Below, in pieces: positions 42,460 to 51,784 of a stretch of DNA of 55,002 nucleotides. The DNA is taken from the NCBI GenBank assembly GCA_943331005.2, contig CALQJX020000026.1, positions 1-55,002 of the forward strand, read 5' to 3'. Position 1 is the first letter of the stretch. The number at the start of each line of letters is the position of its first letter. The notes below the pieces were generated by a model. That model did no database searches and was not told the DNA's origin. It saw nothing but the letters and a program-made list of their open reading frames with translations. Source of the stretch: Bordetella parapertussis. GTDB taxonomy: Bacteria > Bacteroidota > Bacteroidia > Chitinophagales > Chitinophagaceae. The translations under genes were made by a program, and so were the position numbers.

Positions 42460-44151
42460 TTATTTCATGTTCTTACCATTCAAATACGTACTACTAACTT
42501 TCACATTCAATAGCTCTTTCTCATCAGCCTTCATTAGGTCCTTGTCCAGTATCACGAAATCTGCTTTTTTACCTACTTCCAGACTACCTACTTCCTTTTC
42601 CATAAAGAAGCTTTTGGCAGCCCATATGGTCATACCCTTTATTGCCTGTTCACGGGTCAGAGCATTGTCATTCTGAAAACCACCTTCGGGAAAACCCTTC
42701 TTATCCTTACGTACAACAGCTGCGTAGAATGTCTTGATGGCAGATATATCCTCAACAGGAAAATCGGTACCCAATGGCATCCATCCGTTTTGATTCAGTA
42801 ACAACTGGTAAGCGTATGCACCCTTCATCCTGCTATGCCCCAACCTGTCTTCTGCCCAGTACATATCGCTGGTGGCATGTGTTGGCTGCACCGATGGTAC
42901 TATTGCATATTTGCCAAACAGATAAAAGTCAGAACTGTCTACTACCTGTGCATGTTCTATCCTCCAGCGCTTATCGTTCACGCCAGTAAGATATTTAGCA
43001 TAAATATTCAAAACAACCCTATTCCCACTATCGCCAATGGCATGTGTGCACAGCTGCATATCAGTATTGATCAGCATGGCTGCCAGTGAATCGAAGTGGG
43101 CTTGAGAGCTCAACAAAAAACCGGTCCATTCCGGCTTATCCGTATAGGGCTTTTTTAGACAGGCACCCCTGCTTCCCAATGCGCCATCGGCATAAGCCTT
43201 TACCCCTTTCACAAAGAGCCTGTCGGTTTTATAGGGTCCATCACCCGGGTATTTCTTTTTAGCTTTTGCATCTGTACCTGCAAGCACTTTTTCCCTTTCA
43301 GCCATGTATGTTTTGTATGTTACTCTGTCATCACTCAGCATCACATACATCCTCATATCCAGCTTACCTTCCCGCTGCAATGTATCCAGGATTGTAACAT
43401 CGTAATAGGTAAGTCCGCAATCTGCAACCATGGTCAGCCCCTGTGCAAAACAATTTCGCTGAGCCGTTGTAAGCCACTTTTCATATTCTTTCTTATTGGC
43501 TTTTGGCACTTTACTACTCACCAGATCCACTGCATTATCTATCAGCAACCCGGTAGGTATACCTTTATCAAGTTCCACTTTACCACCCACCAGTTTTGTT
43601 TCACCGGTCACTTCGGCAAGCTCCAGTGCCTTTGCGTTAGCTATTGCAGCATGACCATCTACCCGCTGCAGTAGCAACGGCTTACCCGGAAAGAGTTCGC
43701 TTAACTCCTTATTTGTAGGATATTGTTTACCCGGAAATACATTCTGATCCCATCCTCTGCCCAATATCCATGGCTCATCAGGGTGGTCTTTCACAAAGGC
43801 CTTTACTCTCTCCAACACTTCTTCCCAACTCTTACAATCGTAGAGCCCCACCTGATATAAAGATCTGCCATATCCCACAAAGTGTGCATGAGCATCTATG
43901 AAACCGGGATATACGGGCATGCCATGTGCATCTTTTTCTTCCATCGCATCATATCTCGACCGAATGCTTTTATTAGTGCCGACTTCAACAATAACGCCGT
44001 CTTTTACAGCAAAGGCTTCAGACTTACTAAAAGCACTATCTACCGTATAAACCACACCATTATATACTATCAGGTCGGCCTTGTTCTTGCCACCACAGGA
44101 TAGCAGAAAGCTAGTGCACAACAACACAAACGGTATGGCTATCTTTTTCAC
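42460..44151 (-). CDS. Lipoprotein amidohydrolase, YtcJ-like
   Basis: The 563-residue product starts with a lipoprotein signal (FLLSCGGKN, Cys19). The amidohydrolase-3 fold shows the metal site PGFIDAHAHFVGYGRSL (HxH), HAIGDSGNRVVLN, RIEHAQVVDSSDF and the C-terminal PLGTDFPVEDIS with EVGKKADFVILDKDL. Family members hydrolyse amides or formamides; no substrate is evident. It is 19 bp downstream of an unknown lipoprotein gene on the same strand. Confidence 0.9.
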   Translation of the reverse strand: MKKIAIPFVLLCTSFLLSCGGKNKADLIVYNGVVYTVDSAFSKSEAFAVKDGVIVEVGTNKSIRSRYDAMEEKDAHGMPVYPGFIDAHAHFVGYGRSLYQVGLYDCKSWEEVLERVKAFVKDHPDEPWILGRGWDQNVFPGKQYPTNKELSELFPGKPLLLQRVDGHAAIANAKALELAEVTGETKLVGGKVELDKGIPTGLLIDNAVDLVSSKVPKANKKEYEKWLTTAQRNCFAQGLTMVADCGLTYYDVTILDTLQREGKLDMRMYVMLSDDRVTYKTYMAEREKVLAGTDAKAKKKYPGDGPYKTDRLFVKGVKAYADGALGSRGACLKKPYTDKPEWTGFLLSSQAHFDSLAAMLINTDMQLCTHAIGDSGNRVVLNIYAKYLTGVNDKRWRIEHAQVVDSSDFYLFGKYAIVPSVQPTHATSDMYWAEDRLGHSRMKGAYAYQLLLNQNGWMPLGTDFPVEDISAIKTFYAAVVRKDKKGFPEGGFQNDNALTREQAIKGMTIWAAKSFFMEKEVGSLEVGKKADFVILDKDLMKADEKELLNVKVSSTYLNGKNMK

Positions 44152-44170
44152 TTTTATTGGTTTTAAGCGT

Positions 44171-45232
44171 TTACTGATATTGAATGTACATAGGCTTCGG
44201 ATAAAGTTTCAGCACATCTTCGGGCTTCATGATGGTTTTCCATGGCGGCGTCTTTATGTCGTTTTTGTAAAACAATTTAAAGCCTGTGAACTGTACCGGT
44301 TCACTTACCACAGCGAGTTTATAAGAGTTCACCTTCTTGGCAGGGAAACCCCAACCATCCATATCCATTACAATCTGTACCTCAGGTCTCAGTTTTATCT
44401 GTTTGTAATTCGTCACCATGCCCTTTGTAAACCGATGGATAACCAGGATCTTAGGCGGCAGGTTGTTCTTTTTAACCAGATCAGCGAGATACTGAGTAGC
44501 ATAGTTAATGTCAGCCGCATCGAAAGTACCGATAACACTACCCGGCACCCTGCCTGTTTTCATAGAGAATTCAGGATCTATTGCCAGATGTACATTGGGC
44601 ATTGACAGGTATTTTTCCAACTGTGGTATTTCCTGCTGCAACGTACTCCAGCCTACCTGAATATCCAAAAATACTACCGCATCAATCTTTTTAGCAAGTT
44701 CCAGTGTTTTGTCTATCTGAGTAAAGGGCATCCTCATTCTGTATGTATTCCCCTTACCAGGGCTACCCTGTGCCGATGTTACAATGTAGTGCAGCGCAGG
44801 AATGGTCTTAACAGCAGTATCAGCCTCCTGCCATTTCTTCACTTCACCCATGAGCTTTTTCAGCATTTCTTCTGGCGGCAATTCGCCGAGTATACCCATG
44901 CGGGTTGAGTAATAGTTGCCGTAGTATGCTATGATCCTGTTGAATGGCAACAAGGCACCCGACAAAGGATAATCTGTTTGTACAGGCCACCTCAGTTTAG
45001 CAGTATCATGCACCATTTTCATCATCAGCGCATTATATCGCGCGGTATCCAGCACAGGAGGTGGCGGATCTGGCTCTGGTTGGGGTTGTATTACAGCAGC
45101 TTCCTTTTTAGGATCGGGATTAGCTGTAGCTGTTACTTTCTTCTTCTTAGCAGCCTCTGTATTATTGCAACCTGCCAGCATAATACCTAACAAAAATGCA
45201 GCAGTAGTTCTTGAAAAATGGGGCATTGACAA
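44171..45232 (-). CDS. Lipoprotein of unknown function
   Basis: The 353-residue product has a lipobox (MLAGCNNTEA, Cys22), a Lys/Pro linker (25-60; EPDPPPPVLD), and a soluble domain of about 280 residues. The domain alternates beta and alpha elements (RIIAYYGNYYS, KIDAVVFLDIQVGW, NVHLAIDPEFSM, PPKILVIHRF, VQIVMDMDGWG), which suggests a TIM barrel. I do not recognise the family. The conserved-looking acidic strand ends (FLDIQ, AIDPEF, MDMDG) would suit a glycoside hydrolase-like or deacetylase-like active site; this is inference. Confidence 0.8.
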   Translation of the reverse strand: MSMPHFSRTTAAFLLGIMLAGCNNTEAAKKKKVTATANPDPKKEAAVIQPQPEPDPPPPVLDTARYNALMMKMVHDTAKLRWPVQTDYPLSGALLPFNRIIAYYGNYYSTRMGILGELPPEEMLKKLMGEVKKWQEADTAVKTIPALHYIVTSAQGSPGKGNTYRMRMPFTQIDKTLELAKKIDAVVFLDIQVGWSTLQQEIPQLEKYLSMPNVHLAIDPEFSMKTGRVPGSVIGTFDAADINYATQYLADLVKKNNLPPKILVIHRFTKGMVTNYKQIKLRPEVQIVMDMDGWGFPAKKVNSYKLAVVSEPVQFTGFKLFYKNDIKTPPWKTIMKPEDVLKLYPKPMYIQYQ

Positions 45233-45423
45233 CCGTTTAGATTCACTTAAAGATAGTCGTAATACAGCAGCTTGCCCTATAAAAGAAGGTATAACACCGG
45301 ATATTTATCCACATGAAATTCTATTCAGCATTGAAATAATACAGCTGGAATCTATGTCTTTGATAGAGAAATAGTTATGGTAAAAACAATCTTACAAACC
45401 AGTATTAGCTTTAGATAAACCTA

Positions 45424-45852
45424 TTAAGCAACACCGAGGCGTTTATGCAACACATGCACAATAAGCCTGATAGATTCCTTATTAAGTGGCTTTATCAGGT
45501 AGTATTCAACATATTTATTGGATTGCGCCCTGGCCATATCGTTCTTATTGATAGAAGAAGACAAAATGTAGATCTTGATACGGCTTTTAGTTAACTCATC
45601 CAGTTTGTCGAACTTATCCAGAAAATCCCAGGCATCCATAACCGGCATCATGATGTCGAGTAAAAGAACAGCACTTTGTTTATTTCCAGGTTCTGAGTAG
45701 GTATTTGCAATGTGCTCGAATCCAAGCAAAGGATCTGAGAAATCATGTATCAATGCTTCCGGGTATGCTTTCTGTAGGATTACCCTACACAATTTATTGT
45801 TCAGCTTGTCGTCATCAATAATGATAAAATTTTCAAGAAAGTTCTCAGACAT
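45424..45852 (-). CDS. Single-domain response regulator
   Basis: I use the ATG at 45852 (MSENFLENFIIIDDD), giving 142 residues; the frame is open to 45891. It is a stand-alone receiver with the acidic pair IIDDD, phospho-acceptor Asp66 in LLLDIMMP, the switch Ser in YILSSSI and Lys in YLIKPL. No output domain is present and no kinase gene is adjacent, so it probably acts by protein contact. Confidence 0.88.
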   Translation of the reverse strand: MSENFLENFIIIDDDKLNNKLCRVILQKAYPEALIHDFSDPLLGFEHIANTYSEPGNKQSAVLLLDIMMPVMDAWDFLDKFDKLDELTKSRIKIYILSSSINKNDMARAQSNKYVEYYLIKPLNKESIRLIVHVLHKRLGVA

Positions 45853-46078
45853 GGTTATTAAGTCAAAAAATGAATTTGGAAATACTTCCATAAAAATAGC
45901 TAATGATTTAATGATTTGTTACAACAAAATTGTAAAGCGTAGGTTAAACACATGGTTATTGATTTCCCAGTAATATTAACCAGCTAGTCTGAAAGACTGA
46001 TATATAGTAAGAAGAACATACAGTTCGTGCAAACAGAGATATTAACTATGCCTGTTCTGGATTATCTTTACACCCGTT

Positions 46079-47080
46079 ATGAGTAAAGAAATTGTAGTTA
46101 GTGGCATCCGTTCTACCGGATACCTACATCTGGGTAATTACTTCGGTGCAATACAGAATTATGTACATATGCAAAATGAACATAATTGCTACTTCTTTGT
46201 TGCCGATTACCATTCCCTTACAACCCATCCCGACCCAAAAGATCTGAAACAAAATGTATTCAGGGTAGTAGCAGAGAATATAGCCAGTGGACTGGACCCT
46301 GAAAAAGTGGCCCTTTACGCACAAAGCGACGTACCTGAAATACCTGAACTGTACCTGATGCTGAATATGCTGGCCTACAAAGGTGAACTGGAAAAGGTTC
46401 CTACCTTTAAAGACAAGGTACGTATGCAGCCAGAGAATGTAAATGCCGGATTGCTTACCTACCCTGTATTGATGGCTGCCGACATACTGATACACAAGGC
46501 TGTAAAAGTGCCGGTGGGCAAAGATCAGGAGCAACACCTGGAAATGGCCCGCAATTTTGCCAACAGGTTCAATACCCGATATGGCGTAGACTTCTTCCCC
46601 GAACCGCAGGTTTACCGTTCAAATCAGGATACGGTAAAGATCCTGAGCCTGGATGGTAATGGCAAAATGAGTAAGAGCGAGAATGTGAACTCTACTATTT
46701 ACCTGAGCGATGATGACGACACGATCCGCAAAAAGATAATGAAGGCAAAAACGGACCAGGGACCAACAGAACCCAACTCTGAAATGCCTGACTACATCAA
46801 GAACCTGTTTGTATTACTGCAGGTAACAGCATCTAAAGACACCACTGAATTCTTCACCAACGCATACAATAACTGTAATATAAGGTATGGCGATATGAAG
46901 AAACAGCTGGCTGAAGACATGGCCAACTTTGTGCGCCCTATACGCGAAAAAGCTGCAGACCTTCAGAAAGATGAGGATACCCTGAGAAAGATACTGAAGG
47001 CAGGAGCTGAAAAAGCCCGTGCCAGCAGTACAGATACTATAAATGGTGCCAGGAAACTGATCGGCATCCATTACTATTAA
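46079..47080 (+). CDS. trpS: Tryptophanyl-tRNA synthetase
   Basis: The 333-residue class Ic synthetase charges tRNA-Trp. It has the HIGH-like motif GYLHLGNYFGA (14-24), the amino-acid pocket LMAADILIHKAVKVPVGKDQ and the KMSKS loop KMSKSENVNST. Length and order match bacterial TrpRS. A strong bidirectional terminator follows. Confidence 0.96.
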   Translation: MSKEIVVSGIRSTGYLHLGNYFGAIQNYVHMQNEHNCYFFVADYHSLTTHPDPKDLKQNVFRVVAENIASGLDPEKVALYAQSDVPEIPELYLMLNMLAYKGELEKVPTFKDKVRMQPENVNAGLLTYPVLMAADILIHKAVKVPVGKDQEQHLEMARNFANRFNTRYGVDFFPEPQVYRSNQDTVKILSLDGNGKMSKSENVNSTIYLSDDDDTIRKKIMKAKTDQGPTEPNSEMPDYIKNLFVLLQVTASKDTTEFFTNAYNNCNIRYGDMKKQLAEDMANFVRPIREKAADLQKDEDTLRKILKAGAEKARASSTDTINGARKLIGIHYY

Positions 47081-47099
47081 TAGCAACCGCTTCTATATT

Positions 47100-47133
47100 A
47101 AAGAGGGCCACATCTGATGATGTGGCCCTCTTT
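47100..47133. terminator. Bidirectional terminator between trpS and yebC
   Basis: A perfect 15-bp stem (AAAGAGGGCCACATC and its complement) closes the loop TGAT, with T-rich ends on both strands. It serves the two convergent genes. Confidence 0.9.
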
Positions 47134-47154
47134 GTATCTGTAACAACCGGCAGC

Positions 47155-47865
47155 TTATGCCATGTTGTGGAATACATGCTGAACGTCATCGTCCTGCTCG
47201 AGGCGCTCCATGAGTTTGAATACATCTTCAGATTGCTCATCAGTAATTTCTACTGTATTGAGTGGCAGCCACTCCAGTTCAGATGAAATAGGTGTGATAC
47301 CTTTCTCCTCTAATGCCTTCTGCATATTACCGAAATCGGTAAAGCCGCAGCGAACAATGATATTACCTTCGCTGTCCTCGCCTACTTCTTCCAGACCGAA
47401 GTCTATCAGTTCCAGCTCCATATCATCCATGTTCAGTCCATCAGATTTCAGTTTGAATACACCGAGATGTTTGAACAGGAAACCTACCGAACCACTGTTG
47501 CCGAGTGTACCACCACCTTTGTTGAAGTGAGAACGAACGTTGGCAACGGTGCGGGTTGTATTATCTGTAGCGGTAACAACCAGAACAGCGATACCATGAG
47601 GGCCATAACCTTCATAAAGCACCTCGTCGTAGTTGCTGGTATCTTTTCCGAGTGCGTTTTTGATAGCTGCTTCGATCCTGTCCTTAGGCATGTTCACACC
47701 CTTGGCATTCTGCATTACACGACGCAGCATTGGGTTATTGTCCGGATCGGCACCACCCTTTTTTACTGCTATAGCTACCTCCTTACCGATGCGGCTGAAT
47801 TGTTTCGCCATGCGATCATAGCGTGCGAACATCGAGGATTTACGTACTTCAAATATCCTACCCAT
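47155..47865 (-). CDS. YebC/PmpR family regulator
   Basis: The 236-residue protein has the family start MGRIFEVRKSSMFARYDRMAK, the block AVKKGGADPDNNPMLRRVM, and GPHGIAVLVVTATDNTTRT. YebC proteins bind DNA, and some relieve ribosome stalling. It converges with trpS across the terminator. Confidence 0.94.
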   Translation of the reverse strand: MGRIFEVRKSSMFARYDRMAKQFSRIGKEVAIAVKKGGADPDNNPMLRRVMQNAKGVNMPKDRIEAAIKNALGKDTSNYDEVLYEGYGPHGIAVLVVTATDNTTRTVANVRSHFNKGGGTLGNSGSVGFLFKHLGVFKLKSDGLNMDDMELELIDFGLEEVGEDSEGNIIVRCGFTDFGNMQKALEEKGITPISSELEWLPLNTVEITDEQSEDVFKLMERLEQDDDVQHVFHNMA

Positions 47866-47894
47866 ATTATATAGTTGTCTTTAAAATCAGGGCG

Positions 47895-47902
47895 CAAAAG
47901 TA
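47895..47902 (-). promoter_or_regulatory. -7 element of the yebC promoter
   Basis: The minus strand reads TACTTTTG (TAnnTTTG), 30 bp before the yebC ATG. Confidence 0.5.
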
Positions 47903-47911
47903 GCAAAGATG

Positions 47912-48547
47912 TTACAGTTTTGGCACATATACCACGTATTTTTCTTCAAAATAGGGCTCGGAGAAGATATCATTCACCTTCCAGGCCTGAACTATTCTTT
48001 TGAGTCCAGTATCGTTTATCTCTTTAGTGAGGTCGCCACCTTTCAGGCAAATTAGTCCGTTTGGCAGTTCATCGCTCTTCTGGCCTCTTTCTATCTTATT
48101 GTTGACCCAACGCCAGAGGTCATTGAGCGGAGCCACTGCACGAGAGACCGCATAGTCGAAATTGCGTCCTTTCAGTTCTTCTACCCTGGAGTGTATAGCG
48201 GTAACATTCTTCAGCCCGATAGCATCTGCCACCTCCTGCACTACTTTTATCTTCTTGCCGATACTGTCTGACAATACAAACTCGACCTCGGGGAAGAAGA
48301 TAGCCAATGGTATACCGGGGAAGCCGCCACCAGTACCTATATCTACTACACGCGCACCCTTATCGAACGGACACAAAGCAGCTATTGCCAGCGAATGGAG
48401 TACGTGCTTCTCATAGAGCGCATCGATATCCTTGCGGGATATAACATTGATCTTTTCGTTCCAGTCTTTATATAACTCTTCGAGCATGCCGAACTGCTGC
48501 AATTGCTGTTCTGTAAAATCGCTGAAGTACTTTAATACTATTTCCAA
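47912..48547 (-). CDS. rsmG: 16S rRNA (guanine-527-N7)-methyltransferase RsmG
   Basis: The 211-residue Rossmann methyltransferase has the SAM motif VVDIGTGGGFPGIPLAI (about 68-84), LSDSIGKK and the RVEELKGRNFDYAVSRAVAP segment typical of RsmG/GidB. Its start overlaps the end of the GT2 gene by 10 bp. Confidence 0.95.
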   Translation of the reverse strand: MEIVLKYFSDFTEQQLQQFGMLEELYKDWNEKINVISRKDIDALYEKHVLHSLAIAALCPFDKGARVVDIGTGGGFPGIPLAIFFPEVEFVLSDSIGKKIKVVQEVADAIGLKNVTAIHSRVEELKGRNFDYAVSRAVAPLNDLWRWVNNKIERGQKSDELPNGLICLKGGDLTKEINDTGLKRIVQAWKVNDIFSEPYFEEKYVVYVPKL

Positions 48548-49653
48548 TTTATCTTGTTTTTCCAGGTTATGTATGGAAGGAAGGCAAAGTTATACATCAT
48601 CCACCCAAAATCGAATAGCGGGAAGAAATAAACCAGCCTGGCATCTCCGAGCCTTCTTGCCGACACCCACCACATGCCCCATTGTATAAGGGAGCGGGCA
48701 GACATAAGCGCAATGGCCGGTAATGCAAATGAAGTAAATAAGGCGACAAAAAACAGTAGCCACATACCCGCATGTGTACCTGCATATATACCCAGCGATA
48801 GCTTTATCTGCTTCTTGTAATACTTGCCTGTGGACAGGTGCCTTTGTTTCTGATGCGCCCATTGGTGCCAGGTAAGTTTGGCAGGCGAATAAGTGAAAGC
48901 TGCAGCGGCCGTAACAACAGTAGTGTTGGCAGCAGTACCTGCTATACTCACAAAAAGGTCATCATCGCCGGAAGGGAGCACAGTCCATAACGGGTCTTGC
49001 ATGGCTTTTTGTAATGTAGTTTTCAGACAAGCCATATTCCGGCCAACGGCCATGTAAGGTCTGCCACCAACAGCATAGGCGGTATAGAGCATCCAGGTGT
49101 GCAGGGTTTCCCAACGAATGAAGGCATTGAGTAAACCAGACAATTTGTTGTAGCCACCATAACCGGCAACAATTTCGCGGCCATGAGCCAATGGTGCCAC
49201 CATGAGTTGCAACCACTGATCGCCTGCGGGCATACAATCGGCATCGGTGAGCAGGAGCCAGTCTGAACAGGCAAAAGCAACACCCTGCATCAGTGCATTT
49301 TTCTTACCACTGATACTACCCTGCTGATCTGCGGAAAAATACCTGAGCTGAGGGTGGATAGCCTGCAAGGCTGCAAGCACCTTCAGGGTATCATCTTCGG
49401 AGCCATCGTCTACCACAACCACCTCAAAGAGAGAAGATCCATCGGGCGAGGTGTATTGCTGAGCCAGAACAGATGGCAGGTTCTTTGCCAGATTTGCAGC
49501 TTCGTTGCGGGCGCAGATGATAACAGAGACCTTCTTCCTTTTATCTGCCGTCAAGGGTAATGCCGGAGGTAGGGTGCCCAGGCCAGCATTAATGAAGTTG
49601 GCATGGAAACTCTGAATCAGAACAAATAAAACGAACAGGCCGAATATGATCAC
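48538..49653 (-). CDS. Membrane glycosyltransferase, family 2
   Basis: The 371-residue protein has an N-terminal helix (1-22) and a GT-A domain (about 44-270) with VSVIICARNEAANL, VVVDDGSEDDTL and the metal-binding LLTDADC. A QxxRW-like segment is replaced by WHQWAHQKQRHLSTGKYY. Two or three C-terminal membrane helices follow (about 285-365). It probably glycosylates a lipid or polysaccharide precursor at the inner membrane. It overlaps rsmG by 10 bp. Confidence 0.88.
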   Translation of the reverse strand: MIIFGLFVLFVLIQSFHANFINAGLGTLPPALPLTADKRKKVSVIICARNEAANLAKNLPSVLAQQYTSPDGSSLFEVVVVDDGSEDDTLKVLAALQAIHPQLRYFSADQQGSISGKKNALMQGVAFACSDWLLLTDADCMPAGDQWLQLMVAPLAHGREIVAGYGGYNKLSGLLNAFIRWETLHTWMLYTAYAVGGRPYMAVGRNMACLKTTLQKAMQDPLWTVLPSGDDDLFVSIAGTAANTTVVTAAAAFTYSPAKLTWHQWAHQKQRHLSTGKYYKKQIKLSLGIYAGTHAGMWLLFFVALFTSFALPAIALMSARSLIQWGMWWVSARRLGDARLVYFFPLFDFGWMMYNFAFLPYITWKNKINWK

Positions 49654-49752
49654 CGTATAAAGTTATGAAAGCAAACGGCTAAGCGCTGATAAAACTATGA
49701 TCATATTACCAATCAAAAAGACAGCAAAGGTTGTAAACACCCTCCATAATAA

Positions 49753-49779
49753 GCCCCGCCGCGGCAAGCCGGGCGGGGC
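49753..49779 (-). terminator. GC-rich hairpin, likely terminator of slyD
   Basis: GCCCCGCC pairs with GGCGGGGC and the stem continues inward with CGGC/GCCG, leaving one bulged G and a tiny loop. On the minus strand TTATTAT follows, so it can end the slyD transcript. Its GC content is far above its surroundings. Confidence 0.55.
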
Positions 49780-49807
49780 AATGAGCTCTGAATATGACCG
49801 AGGATAA

Positions 49808-50236
49808 TTATCCTATAGAAACGAGTTCGAGATCGAAATTGAGATCGTGGCCAGCCAGCGGATGGTTAGCATCGAGTGTTACCATGTCGCCAACAACCTG
49901 AGTGATAACAACAGGGAAAACATTGCCCTGGTTGTCGCCCATCTGCAGTTCCATACCTACTTCCGGAGTCATATCAGCAGGAAAATCGCTAACCGGATAA
50001 TCCATAACCATATCATCATTGCGATGACCGTAAGCTTCAGCAACAGGAATATTTACAGTCTTTTTTTCGCCTACTGTCATACTGAGCACAGCGTCATCAA
50101 AACCCTTTATTACCTGGCCTTCGCCTGCTATGAAACTCAATGGCTCCCTACCTTCTGAGCTATCGAATGTAGTGCCATCATTAAGGCGGCCATGATAATG
50201 CACATTGACCTTGTCTCCCTTTTGTACTTGTGACAT
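49808..50236 (-). CDS. FKBP-type peptidyl-prolyl isomerase, SlyD-like
   Basis: The 142-residue protein has the FKBP core (GDKVNVHYHGRLNDGTTFDSS, GREPLSFIAGEGQVIKGFDDAV), the inserted flap chaperone domain (about 70-120) and DANHPLAGHDLNFDLELV. It lacks the His-rich metal-binding tail of E. coli SlyD. Confidence 0.93.
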   Translation of the reverse strand: MSQVQKGDKVNVHYHGRLNDGTTFDSSEGREPLSFIAGEGQVIKGFDDAVLSMTVGEKKTVNIPVAEAYGHRNDDMVMDYPVSDFPADMTPEVGMELQMGDNQGNVFPVVITQVVGDMVTLDANHPLAGHDLNFDLELVSIG

Positions 50237-50349
50237 TTTTACTTTTTTTGAAAATGAAATAAAGCACGCAATTTACAACATAATTGCATTAGGAGACCTA
50301 TATATAAATGTTAATCCTTAGAGAAATCTCATTTATTTTCAACAGTTCT

Positions 50350-50357
50350 TACATTTG
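50350..50357 (+). promoter_or_regulatory. -7 element of the DUF1343 gene, inside the longer frame
   Basis: TACATTTG is a perfect TAnnTTTG. It lies downstream of the in-frame ATG at 50308 and 26 bp before TTG at 50383, which supports the TTG as the start. Confidence 0.5.
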
Positions 50358-50382
50358 CCCGTACACTAATACAAACCACATT

Positions 50383-51570
50383 TTGAAGACCTTTTTCCTG
50401 GTAGCAATCCTGAGCCTGATGACCTATAGCGGGTATACACAGCAGGCCTATGACAAAGATATACTGCCGGGAGCGGCACAGACTGCTGAATACCTGCCCC
50501 TACTGGCGGGTAAGCGGGTGGCACTGGTCATTAACCAGACATCTGAAGTAAACAAAGTGTCTTTGCTGGACAAACTGCTGGACAAGGGCGTAGCCGTAAA
50601 GAAGATATTTGTACCGGAGCATGGCTTCAGGGGTAATGAAGATGCAGGAGCACACATAGCTAATGGAACCGACAGCGCCACCGGATTGCCTGTAATATCT
50701 CTTTATGGCAACAACAAGAAACCCAGGAAAGATCAACTGGAAGACATAGATGTACTTATCTATGACCTGCAGGATGTGGGAGTACGTTTCTACACCTACA
50801 TATCGACACTGGAGTACTGCATGGAGGCCTGTGCCGAAAACGGCAAACGCCTGATGATACTGGACCGCCCGAACCCAAACGGAGACTATGTGGATGGACC
50901 GGTATTGGAAACAGCACACCGATCGTTTGTGGGTATGCAGCCTGTACCTATTATATATGGTATGACCGCAGGCGAATATGCACAAATGCTGGCCGGCGAA
51001 AAATGGGTAGCAGGTGCAGACAAGCCGGACATGGTGGTGATACGCTGCAGTAAGTACACCCACCGCAGCCACTACGAACTGCCGGTAGCCCCCTCTCCGA
51101 ATCTGAGGAGCATGGAAGCCATCTATGCCTACGCCTCATTGTGTCTTTTTGAAGGCACTCCTATAAGTATGGGCAGAGGTACTGACAAACCCTTCCGCCA
51201 GTATGGGTGCCCTGAATTTGAAGGTAAGTACCAATATAGCTTTACCCCAATGAGCGGGCCGGGAGCTAAGAAACCACCCTATGAAAACAAGCCATGCTTT
51301 GGTGAGGTAGTAGCCCCGGATGTGGCACAAACCAGAAAAAACATAGACCACCAACTACAGCTGAAATGGCTGATAAACGCCTACAAGAACTATCCTGAAA
51401 AGAGCAAATTCTTTACACCATTCTTTACCAAACTTACCGGCACTACCCTACTAGAGCAACAAGTGAAGAAAGGTGAATCTGAGAAAGCCATCAGAAAGTC
51501 GTGGGCAAAGGGGATAAAAGAGTTTAAAAAAACCAGAAAAAAATACCTTTTATATCCTGACTTTGAGTAG
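50383..51570 (+). CDS. DUF1343 exported exo-muramidase (NamZ/YbbC-like)
   Basis: The family includes Bacillus NamZ (YbbC), an exo-beta-N-acetylmuramidase that trims muramic acid from peptidoglycan fragments. I choose TTG at 50383 (395 residues) because it puts the signal peptide (KTFFLVAILSLMTYSGYTQQ) at the N-terminus and follows a -7 element. The longer frame begins ATG at 50308. Motifs: RVALVINQTSEV, KIFVPEHGFRGNEDAG, VLIYDLQDVGVRFYTYI, MILDRPNPNG, SPNLRSMEAIYAYASLCLFE, and the C-terminal TKLTGTTLL. Confidence 0.9.
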   Translation: MKTFFLVAILSLMTYSGYTQQAYDKDILPGAAQTAEYLPLLAGKRVALVINQTSEVNKVSLLDKLLDKGVAVKKIFVPEHGFRGNEDAGAHIANGTDSATGLPVISLYGNNKKPRKDQLEDIDVLIYDLQDVGVRFYTYISTLEYCMEACAENGKRLMILDRPNPNGDYVDGPVLETAHRSFVGMQPVPIIYGMTAGEYAQMLAGEKWVAGADKPDMVVIRCSKYTHRSHYELPVAPSPNLRSMEAIYAYASLCLFEGTPISMGRGTDKPFRQYGCPEFEGKYQYSFTPMSGPGAKKPPYENKPCFGEVVAPDVAQTRKNIDHQLQLKWLINAYKNYPEKSKFFTPFFTKLTGTTLLEQQVKKGESEKAIRKSWAKGIKEFKKTRKKYLLYPDFE

Positions 51571-51784
51571 TCATTTTAAAGGCATGCATCCAATTTTATT
51601 AACCGGAAATTGATAACAGACTTTGAACAGCCTAATCAGCAACAGATGACAAAAACCGCTACAGTATAGCATTTGAAGGGTAATGTAGGACCTTCTTACA
51701 AAGAAAAATAATTACTTTGCATTCTATTTATAATAATTATACTAATTTAGTAGTTCATTATTAAAACCAATTAATATAACTAAT

